DNA of 64,000 nt, from the NCBI GenBank assembly GCA_964655775.1, contig CAZZNQ010000004.1, forward strand, positions 28,435-92,434, in the 5' to 3' direction. Numbering within the stretch: the stretch's first letter is position 1; each line of letters begins with the position of its first letter. Positions 57,629 through 64,000 of the stretch are shown here, in pieces. Origin of the DNA: CAZZNQ01 sp964655775 (lineage in GTDB: Bacteria > Planctomycetota > Brocadiia > SM23-32). The notes under the pieces were generated by a model. It saw only the letters and a list, made by a program, of their open reading frames with translations. It was not told the origin of the DNA and made no database searches. The position numbers and the translations under genes were made by a program.

Positions 57629-59560
57629 ATGGCGACAGGGACGAATGAGCGAGCCACAAAGCCGGCCCGCAGGATACCGCCGGAGGCGTATGAGGCGCTG
57701 ATGGAGGATGTGCCCGTGGCCGTGTGCCGGCTTGCGCCAACGGGCCGGATCTTGGAGGCGAACGATGTGTTCTATGACCGGCTTCAGTTGACACGCAAGG
57801 ACACGATCGGTGCGGAGTTCTCTCGTCTCGTCCCGGAATCAGAACGGGCCTCGGTGCGCGAAACATTCGCTTCGCTCAGCATCGAGGATCCCACAGCTTC
57901 GGTGGAACATCCCCTTGTGGCGGCGGACGGCTCCCTCTGCGAGTGCCAATGGACGTATCGGATACTCCTGGACGGCGCGGGCGAAACGGCCGGCTTCCAG
58001 TGTGTAGGTGCGGATAGTACCGCCTCTTTGTCCGAGGCCGGAGAGCAGGCCCGCCAGGTCCGGGAGAAATACTCCAGCATCGTGGAGAACGTTGGCATTG
58101 GGATCGCGCTGATCAGCCCGGACATGCGCATCCTCGAACTGAACCGGCAGATGCGCGAATGGTTTCCGGAAGTGGATCCGGCCAAGGGCCCCATCTGCTA
58201 CCGCGTCTACAACAATCCACCCCGGCAGAAGCCCTGTTCGTATTGCCCCACGGTTCTCACGCTGGCCGACGGAGAAGCCCATGAGAGCATCACCGAGACG
58301 CCCACGCCCGAGGGCGTACGGAACTACCGCATCGTGTCGAGCCCGGTTCGCGATGCAGGCGGCGAAGTCGTGGCGGCCATCGAGATGGTGGACGACGTAA
58401 CCGAACGTCGGCGTGCCCAGGAGGCGCTGCGGGAGAGCCGCCGGAAGTTCAAAATGCTGGCCGACCTGCTGCCCGAGACCGTCTTCGAGGCCGATGTACA
58501 GTGCAATCTCACGTACGTCAATCTGCGCGCCTATCAGATGTTCGGCCATTCGGAGGCCGACTTCGCGGCCGGCCTCAATGGCCTGGACTTGATTGCCCCG
58601 CAGGATCGTGAGGAGGCCCGACGGAACATCGGCCGGGTCCTGGCGGGGGAGGAAGTAGGCGGGGCCGAGTATCTGGTTCAGCGCAAGGACGGCACGGTCT
58701 TCGACGCCATGATCCACTCGGTCCCGATCCTCCGCGACGGCAGACCGGAGGGTCTCCGCGGGATCATCGTGGACATCTCCGACCGCAAGCGCTCAGAGGA
58801 GCGTGCCCAGAATGCGGCGCGACGCCTGGCGGCGCTCAATGCCGAACTGGAACGCTCCAACCGCGAGCTTCAGGAGTTCACCTACACCGTCTCCCACGAC
58901 CTTCAGGAACCTCTGCGCAAGATATCCGCTTTCGGACAGTTCCTCAAAGAGGACTGCCGGGATTCGCTGACTGACGAAGGGCAGGAATACGTGGACAGGA
59001 TGCAGAATGCGGCCCTCAGGATGAAGGGCCTGATCGAGCATCTGCTTAAACTGGCGCGCGTGGGCTCACGTGGCGCCGATCCTGAACCCACGGATTCCGG
59101 CCGGGTGGCGCGCGCCGCTGCAGACACGCTCAGCGAGGCGGCGAACTCGTGTGACGGCCGGATCGAGATTGCCGACGGACTCCCCATGGTCCTGGCGGAT
59201 CCGGTTCAGTTGGAGCAGGTGTTCCAGAATCTGCTGGGCAACGCGCTGAAGTTCCGCTCACCCAAACGATCCCCGCGCGTCGAGGTGGACGCAACAGTGC
59301 GGGACGGGCAGGTCGAGTTCACGGTCACCGACAACGGCGTTGGCATCGATCCGGCCTACTCGGAGAAGATATTCGGCGTCTTCCGGCGACTGCACCCGGA
59401 ACGTGACTGCGACGGGGCGGGAATCGGACTGTCGCTGTGCAAAAAGATCGTCGAGCGGCATGGCGGCCGCATCCGAGTGGAATCCAAGCCCGGCCGGGGA
59501 TCGACGTTTCGTTTCACAATGCCGTCTGCAGGAGGCAGCGACGAAGCAGATGAAGGTTGA
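57629..59560 (+). CDS. PAS-domain histidine kinase
   Basis: A 643-residue soluble kinase with three PAS domains (about 20-140, 145-275, 280-395), a coiled linker, a HisKA domain with VSHDLQEPLRK (phospho-His 423) and an ATPase domain with NLLGNALKFRS, DNGVGIDP, GIGLSLCKKIVE and GRGSTF. The form is that of phytochrome-type kinases that pair with single-domain receivers. The second PAS domain has Cys 190, 203 and 206 in ICYRVYNNPPRQKPCSYCP, the CxxCP pattern of redox or heme-type PAS sensors. No transmembrane segment is seen, so the input is cytoplasmic, perhaps redox. The ATG follows CAGGAGAG. Confidence 0.93.
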   Translation: MATGTNERATKPARRIPPEAYEALMEDVPVAVCRLAPTGRILEANDVFYDRLQLTRKDTIGAEFSRLVPESERASVRETFASLSIEDPTASVEHPLVAADGSLCECQWTYRILLDGAGETAGFQCVGADSTASLSEAGEQARQVREKYSSIVENVGIGIALISPDMRILELNRQMREWFPEVDPAKGPICYRVYNNPPRQKPCSYCPTVLTLADGEAHESITETPTPEGVRNYRIVSSPVRDAGGEVVAAIEMVDDVTERRRAQEALRESRRKFKMLADLLPETVFEADVQCNLTYVNLRAYQMFGHSEADFAAGLNGLDLIAPQDREEARRNIGRVLAGEEVGGAEYLVQRKDGTVFDAMIHSVPILRDGRPEGLRGIIVDISDRKRSEERAQNAARRLAALNAELERSNRELQEFTYTVSHDLQEPLRKISAFGQFLKEDCRDSLTDEGQEYVDRMQNAALRMKGLIEHLLKLARVGSRGADPEPTDSGRVARAAADTLSEAANSCDGRIEIADGLPMVLADPVQLEQVFQNLLGNALKFRSPKRSPRVEVDATVRDGQVEFTVTDNGVGIDPAYSEKIFGVFRRLHPERDCDGAGIGLSLCKKIVERHGGRIRVESKPGRGSTFRFTMPSAGGSDEADEG

Positions 59561-59984
59561 ATCCGAATCGAACGGGCTGGTTCTGCTTGTCGAAGATGAT
59601 CCGGCGGATGTTCTCATAGCGCGCCGTGCGTTCAAACGCGCGAAGATCCAGAACAGGCTGGTGGTTGCGGGAGACGGCGACGAAGCGTGGGACTACCTTT
59701 GCCGACCCGATTCGGAGCGGCCCTGTCTCGTGCTTCTGGACCTGAACCTGCCCCGCGTGGGCGGCATGGAGCTTCTGGCGCGCATGAAAGGGCACGAGCG
59801 CCTGCGCGACATACCCGTGGTCGTGCTGAGCACCTCCAGCGACCGTGCCGACGTGGAGGGCAGCTATCACCGCGGCGCCAATACTTATGTGACCAAACCG
59901 GTGGATTTCGCCTGCTTCGTAGACGCCATCGCCACGATCGGCCACTACTGGCTGGACGTGGCCGAAGTGCCCCAGCATCACTGA
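59550..59984 (+). CDS. Single-domain response regulator (Rcp1-type)
   Basis: A 144-residue receiver with no output domain. VEDDPADV supplies the acidic pocket, Asp 64 in LLDLNLPRVGG is the phosphate acceptor and Lys 116 in VTKPVDF completes the site. It overlaps the kinase gene by 11 bases and should be its direct partner, as for the phytochrome-type kinases and their small receivers. It may relay phosphate to the next gene's receiver or act on a target elsewhere. Confidence 0.92.
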   Translation: MKVESESNGLVLLVEDDPADVLIARRAFKRAKIQNRLVVAGDGDEAWDYLCRPDSERPCLVLLDLNLPRVGGMELLARMKGHERLRDIPVVVLSTSSDRADVEGSYHRGANTYVTKPVDFACFVDAIATIGHYWLDVAEVPQHH

Positions 59985-59996
59985 GGATGACATGAT

Positions 59997-60926
59997 ATGC
60001 GCAAGGACTCGCTGAAAGCTCTGGTGGTCGACGACGATGATGAGGACGTCCTCATCCTGCGCCGTCACCTGGCTGCGCTGAAAGCCTACGACGTCGACCT
60101 CGTCCACGTTCGCCACGAACGGGGTCTGCTCGAGGCCGTCAAAGGCAATGGCATCGACATCGTTCTGCTGGATCTGAACCTGAACGGCAGCATCAGCGGA
60201 CTGCAACTGCTGGACACCCTTCAGGCGGTCAGCGCCGACGTGCCGACCATCATCGTCACGGGCACGGGCGACGAAGAGAAAGCCGTGCAGGCAATGAAGT
60301 CCGGCGCCTATGATTACCTGGTGAAGGACGACCTCTGCGCCGACGTGCTGGAACACACCTTCCGCAATGTGATCGCCCGCTACGATCTCGAGCAAGAACG
60401 CGCCCGTATGGTCACACGGCTCGCCGAACTCAGCGTTACCGACGAGCTCACCGGACTCGCCAACCGCCGACGCCTGGAGCAGGTGCTCGAGGAAGAGGCG
60501 GCTCGCAGCGCGCGCACGGGCCGAGTATTCGCCGTGCTGATGCTGGACATGGACCACTTCAAGGATGTCAACGACACCTTCGGTCATCAGGTGGGCGACG
60601 ATATCCTGAGGCGGTGCGGCGAACTGCTCCGGGAGAACGTGCGGGCCTCGGACTTCATCGCTCGCTACGGAGGCGAGGAATTCTGCGCCGTGCTGCGGGA
60701 GACCACCGTCGGGGGCGCACGGCTCGCGGCGGAAAGGCTGCGCCAGGCCCTGGGTTGCATGTCGGACCCGATGCCCACCGTCAGCATCCGCGTGGCCGTG
60801 TGGAATCCCGGGACTGACTGGCAACAGGTGCTCGGGGAAGCGGATGAGGCGCTCTATGCGGCAAAGCGCGCCGGCCGGAACCGCGTCGCAGTTCACGGAG
60901 ACGAGGAGACCTCCGACCCGTCCTGA
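59997..60926 (+). CDS. Receiver-GGDEF diguanylate cyclase
   Basis: A 309-residue protein with an N-terminal receiver (VVDDDDEDV, phospho-Asp 59 in LLDLNLNGSISG, Lys in LVKDD) and a GGDEF domain (about 145-300). GGEEF is at 225-229, intact, and RASD at 216-219 is the inhibitory I-site, five residues before it, so product feedback is expected. It makes cyclic di-GMP when phosphorylated. It starts 12 bases after the single-domain receiver, and the three genes form one signalling unit. Confidence 0.95.
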   Translation: MRKDSLKALVVDDDDEDVLILRRHLAALKAYDVDLVHVRHERGLLEAVKGNGIDIVLLDLNLNGSISGLQLLDTLQAVSADVPTIIVTGTGDEEKAVQAMKSGAYDYLVKDDLCADVLEHTFRNVIARYDLEQERARMVTRLAELSVTDELTGLANRRRLEQVLEEEAARSARTGRVFAVLMLDMDHFKDVNDTFGHQVGDDILRRCGELLRENVRASDFIARYGGEEFCAVLRETTVGGARLAAERLRQALGCMSDPMPTVSIRVAVWNPGTDWQQVLGEADEALYAAKRAGRNRVAVHGDEETSDPS

Positions 60927-61042
60927 TGCCTGAACGGAAGCACCCCCGCTGAGTGCAGGCCCTGGGCATCTATCGCCGGCAGCCTCGACGATTACGGACG
61001 GCCGCCATGGGGCTCTGTGGGCACCCGGGTCGGGTTCGTCGG

Positions 61043-61070
61043 TTGCGGATTGGGGGAAGACGCGTATGAT
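61043..61070 (+). promoter_or_regulatory. Sigma-70-type promoter for the S9 peptidase
   Basis: TTGCGG, 16 bp and TATGAT, about 48 bases before the ATG at 61119. Confidence 0.4.
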
Positions 61071-61118
61071 CGGGGAGAAGCGAACGGCTCCGGCCGCTTA
61101 CCGCATAGGTGATCGAGT

Positions 61119-63044
61119 ATGGCAGAGAAGAAGACAGCCCCGTACGGTTCCTGGAAGTCGCCCGTGGACGCGACCCGGGCCGCCCGGCAATCCGTGGGCC
61201 TTAGGGACGTGATGCTGGACGGCGGCGACATCTACTGGAACGAGATGCGGCCCGGCGAAAGCGGCCGTTGCGTGGTGGTGCGATGTTCGCCCGACGGTGA
61301 CCTGGAGGACGCAATCCCGGTCGGATTCAGCGCCCGAACGCGTGTGCACGAATACGGCGGCGGCGCGTATCTGCCCGCCGAAGGACGCGTGTTCTTCGCC
61401 AACTACGCGGACCAGCGCCTCTATTGCGCGGACGGTGCACACGCCGAGCCGGTCACGCCCGACGACGGCGTGCGCTACGCGGACATGGTGGAGGATCGCT
61501 TGAGGGGCAGGCTGATAGCCGCGATAGAGGAGCACCGCCCCGAAGGTGTCGTCAATTCCATCGCCGCCATACACCCCGACGACGGGGGTCGGCGCGAATT
61601 GCTGGTCTCGGGCAACGACTTCTATGCCTCGCCGCGCATCAGCCCCGACGGCGGAACGCTGGCGTGGCGCACCTGGAACCACCCATGCATGCCGTGGGAC
61701 GCGGCGGAGCTCTGGACGGCGCCCCTGGAACCGGACGGCTCACTGGGCGAGGCGCAACGCATCGCCGGCGGGCCACGGGAATCCATCGCCCAGCCCGAGT
61801 GGGATGCCCACGGGCGGCTCTATTTTATCTCCGACCGTACGAACTGGTGGAATCTCTACCGGCTCCGTGCGGGACGGGTGGAGCAGTTGACCGACCTGGA
61901 GGCCGATTTCGCCCAGCCGCAGTGGCTCTTCCGCATGTCCAGTTATGGCTTCGCGGGCGAAGGCAGGCTGGCGTGCAGCTACGTGCGGGACGGCCTTTGG
62001 CACCTCGCCGTGCTGGACACCGCGACGCTCAAACTGCAGAAGCTCGCGCAACCCTACTCGACGGTCAACTACCTGCGGGCCGCCGGGGGAGAGGCGGTGT
62101 TCGTCGGAGGGGCGCCTGACAGGCCCACGGCCGTCGTACGAGCGGACCTGCAGACGGGCGAGACCGAAGAGGTCCGGGTCAGCAGCAGGCAGCGGATCGC
62201 GCCCGGCTATGTGTCGCGTCCCGAACCGGTCGAGTTCCCGACCGAAGGTGGGCGGACGGCTCACGGGTTGTTCTATGCGCCGGCAAACGAGGACTATGAA
62301 GCACCCGAGGGCGAGCGGCCGCCGCTGGTGCTGATGGCGCACGGCGGCCCCACCTCGGCGCGCACGCCGGAACTGCGGGTGGATATCCAGTACCTGACCA
62401 GTCGGGGGCTGGCCGTTCTCGACGTGAACTACGGCGGGAGCACGGGATACGGACGTGAATACAGAGAGAGACTCTACGGGGAATGGGGTATTGTCGACGT
62501 AGCCGACTGCTGCAACGGCGCGGAGCATCTCGCTCGGGAGGGCCGGGTCGACGGTCGGCGGATGGCCGTAAGCGGCGGCAGCGCCGGCGGTTACACCGTG
62601 CTGGCGGCCCTGACGTCGCGCGACGTGTTTTCGGCGGGCATCAGCCGGTACGGCGTGAGCGACTGCGAGGCGCTGGCCCGGGATACGCACAAGTTCGAGT
62701 CACGCTACCTGGAGCGGCTGATCGGTCCGTATCCGGAGCGGCGGGAGATCTACCGGGAACGGTCGCCGCTGCACCACGCGGACCGGATATCGTGTCCGGT
62801 GATTTTCTTCCAGGGCCTGGAGGACAGGGTGGTGCCGCCCGCGCAGACGCGGGAGATGGTGGAGGCGATGCGCCGCAACGGATTGCCGGTGGCCCTCCTC
62901 GAGTACGAGGGCGAGCAGCACGGCTTTCGGCGCGCCGAGACCGTCATACGGACCATGGAGGCGGAGCTCTACTTCCTGTCGCGGGTTTTCGGCTTCGAGC
63001 CGGCGGACGTGATCGAGCCCGTGGAAATAGAGAATCTCGCGTAA
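61119..63044 (+). CDS. Prolyl-oligopeptidase-family (S9) peptidase
   Basis: A 641-residue cytoplasmic peptidase with an N-terminal beta-propeller (about 40-370) and a C-terminal alpha/beta-hydrolase domain (about 385-640). The triad is complete: Ser 488 in SGGSAGGYT, Asp 569 in GLEDRVVPP and His 601 in EQHGFR. HGGPTS is the oxyanion segment. It resembles acylaminoacyl-/dipeptidyl-peptidases that cut short peptides. There is no signal peptide. The start ATG has a weak ribosome site. Confidence 0.93.
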   Translation: MAEKKTAPYGSWKSPVDATRAARQSVGLRDVMLDGGDIYWNEMRPGESGRCVVVRCSPDGDLEDAIPVGFSARTRVHEYGGGAYLPAEGRVFFANYADQRLYCADGAHAEPVTPDDGVRYADMVEDRLRGRLIAAIEEHRPEGVVNSIAAIHPDDGGRRELLVSGNDFYASPRISPDGGTLAWRTWNHPCMPWDAAELWTAPLEPDGSLGEAQRIAGGPRESIAQPEWDAHGRLYFISDRTNWWNLYRLRAGRVEQLTDLEADFAQPQWLFRMSSYGFAGEGRLACSYVRDGLWHLAVLDTATLKLQKLAQPYSTVNYLRAAGGEAVFVGGAPDRPTAVVRADLQTGETEEVRVSSRQRIAPGYVSRPEPVEFPTEGGRTAHGLFYAPANEDYEAPEGERPPLVLMAHGGPTSARTPELRVDIQYLTSRGLAVLDVNYGGSTGYGREYRERLYGEWGIVDVADCCNGAEHLAREGRVDGRRMAVSGGSAGGYTVLAALTSRDVFSAGISRYGVSDCEALARDTHKFESRYLERLIGPYPERREIYRERSPLHHADRISCPVIFFQGLEDRVVPPAQTREMVEAMRRNGLPVALLEYEGEQHGFRRAETVIRTMEAELYFLSRVFGFEPADVIEPVEIENLA

Positions 63045-63118
63045 GCGACCCTCGACGATCGTGTCGCAGTCCCTCCTGCGAAACGAACCCGAGCTTTCGT
63101 GCAACGTTGCGAGGGTGC

Positions 63119-63143
63119 GGCCTGCGGGAGAGGCCCGCGGGCC
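63119..63143. terminator. Hairpin between convergent S9 peptidase and methyltransferase genes
   Basis: GGCCTGCGGG-AGAGG-CCCGCGGGCC forms a 10-bp stem with one G-U pair and a 5-base loop, placed between stops at 63044 and 63148; no T-run on either side. Confidence 0.5.
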
Positions 63144-63147
63144 GATC

Positions 63148-63945
63148 TCAGAGCTTGCCGGCCCTGTGGGCCTGCAGGTAATCCATGCCGTATTCGTCGA
63201 TGCCCAGGACGGCGCGCGCGGAGTAGAGGGTGTTCATCATGCCCTCTTCGCAGGGGTCGATGATGGCGCCGTCGCAGCCCGCGGCGACCAGCATGGCGAA
63301 GAAGGCGCGGTTCAGGTTGTTGCGCGCCGGCAGGCCGAAGGAGATGTTGCTCAGGCCCAGGACGGTGTGGCTCTCGGGGAACTCGGCTTTGGTGGTGCGG
63401 ATGGCCTCCAGTATGAGCGGCGCCTGGCCGGGATTGGTGGAAGCGGGGCGCACCAGGTGGTCGAAGTAGGCACGGTCGAGGGCGATGTCTTCGCCCTGGA
63501 AGATCCCCACCAGGTCGCGCGTAATGCGCAGGCGGCCGTCCAGATCCTCGGGCATGCCGGAATCGTCCATGGTCAGGGCGACCACGCCGGTGTTGAACTC
63601 CTTGACCAGCGGCAGGATGCCCCCTATCCGCTGCTTCTCGGCGGTGATGGAGTTGATGATGGTGCCGGGGCGGTTGCACATCTCCAGCCCGGCGCGGAGG
63701 GCGTCCGGCTGGGTGCTGTCGAAGCTGAGCGGCAGCTCGGTTGCATCGGCGACGACTTCGGCCAGCCAGGTCATGTCCTCGACCTCGCGGGCGGGGGTGC
63801 CGCCGGCGTTGACGTCGATGTGGGTGGCGCCGGCGTTCTCCTGGCGGCTGACCTGCCGGGCGATGTATTCGGTGTTGCGGTTCCAGACCTCTTCGCGGAT
63901 GCGCTTGCGGGTCATGTTGATGCGTTCGGCGATCACTGTGAACAT
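63148..63945 (-). CDS. Methyltetrahydrofolate:corrinoid methyltransferase
   Basis: A 265-residue pterin-binding TIM barrel of the dihydropteroate-synthase/MeTr (AcsE, MtgA) family, close to the usual 262. IAERINMTRKRIREEV is the family start, GATHIDVNAGGT and SFDSTQPDAL hold pterin-site Asp residues, NSITAEKQRIGG the Asn, and GLSNISFGLPARNNLN the second Asn segment. It moves the methyl group of methyltetrahydrofolate to a corrinoid protein, in the Wood-Ljungdahl route or in methylamine/glycine-betaine use. The ATG has CGGAGAACGCC. No corrinoid protein is visible in the window. Confidence 0.9.
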   Translation of the reverse strand: MFTVIAERINMTRKRIREEVWNRNTEYIARQVSRQENAGATHIDVNAGGTPAREVEDMTWLAEVVADATELPLSFDSTQPDALRAGLEMCNRPGTIINSITAEKQRIGGILPLVKEFNTGVVALTMDDSGMPEDLDGRLRITRDLVGIFQGEDIALDRAYFDHLVRPASTNPGQAPLILEAIRTTKAEFPESHTVLGLSNISFGLPARNNLNRAFFAMLVAAGCDGAIIDPCEEGMMNTLYSARAVLGIDEYGMDYLQAHRAGKL

Positions 63946-64000
63946 GGCGTTCTCCGATGGGGAAGCGATGCTGGCTTTGTGCGATACGTTAATCCGCGAG

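Noticed and set aside
1..64000. CRISPR arrays, insertion sequences, phage or integrase genes
   Set aside because: I found no regularly spaced direct repeats, no transposase or recombinase motifs and no terminal repeats; base composition appears even along the window.

Overview
The window is about 64 kb of GC-rich, densely packed bacterial DNA with some fifty protein genes and no rRNA, tRNA, CRISPR array or insertion sequence that I can recognise. The mix suggests an uncultured, anaerobic, envelope-rich Gram-negative bacterium, perhaps of the Planctomycetota/PVC or Hydrogenedentota type. The anaerobic signs are a four-subunit 2-oxoacid:ferredoxin oxidoreductase, a methyltetrahydrofolate:corrinoid methyltransferase, a NifX/Mrp/DUF134 cluster, a rubrerythrin-like protein, a 2-hydroxyacyl-CoA dehydratase-type activator and radical-SAM enzymes. 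The outer membrane is shown by a beta-barrel protein with a C-terminal Phe and a LolA-like protein. Large secreted beta-helix proteins and a Ser/Thr-kinase-like protein fit the PVC group. The taxonomic call is inference only.

Layout. 1-1.1 kb: end of a xylose-isomerase-like enzyme. 1.2-4.7 kb: an hsp20 gene read leftward from a sigma-54-type promoter, a divergent Na+ symporter (SNF family), and a convergent DUF192 protein whose tail overlaps the symporter tail. 4.8-11.2 kb: pgi, two related GT-B glycosyltransferases and a NUDIX-eIF2B-like fusion. 11.3-14.0 kb (minus): a six-gene DUF134/zinc-ribbon/DUF5320/NifX/Mrp/NifX operon with a near-consensus sigma-70 promoter. 14.2-19 kb: rubrerythrin-like gene, an MsbA-like ABC exporter with a small membrane partner, and a divergent pseudokinase. 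19.2-23.7 kb: thiC, nadA, dehydratase-type activator and a secreted protein of unknown function. 23.7-27.6 kb (minus): xseB-nadK-korDABC. 27.7-28.6 kb: PflX-type radical SAM. 28.6-34.9 kb (minus): a DtxR-type regulator, an FmdB zinc ribbon, an RND exporter, a LolA-like protein and an outer-membrane barrel.

35-45.7 kb: DUF354 protein, flippase-like membrane protein, GH3 enzyme, a divergent NRAMP-like transporter, a PaaK-like adenylate-forming protein and a large GH2 protein. 45.9-50.1 kb: a redoxin, then a tight four-gene unit of a BioB-like radical SAM enzyme and a complete NMT1/SsuA-type ABC importer. 50.1-55.6 kb (minus): three clustered right-handed beta-helix proteins. 55.8-57.4 kb: a PQQ-like propeller and a small membrane protein. 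57.6-60.9 kb: hybrid PAS histidine kinase, single-domain receiver and receiver-GGDEF protein. 61.1-64 kb: S9 peptidase and methyltetrahydrofolate methyltransferase.

Functionally the segment joins central sugar and one-carbon metabolism, Fe-S/redox housekeeping, glycan handling and envelope export. The most unusual parts are the sigma-54 promoter with two CTGCC-N5-GGCAG dyads before hsp20, the BioB-like/ABC importer unit, the EPGLPxM repeats shared by the outer-membrane barrel and its RND partner, the NUDIX-eIF2B fusion that lacks the isomerase cysteine, and the pseudokinase facing the ABC exporter.
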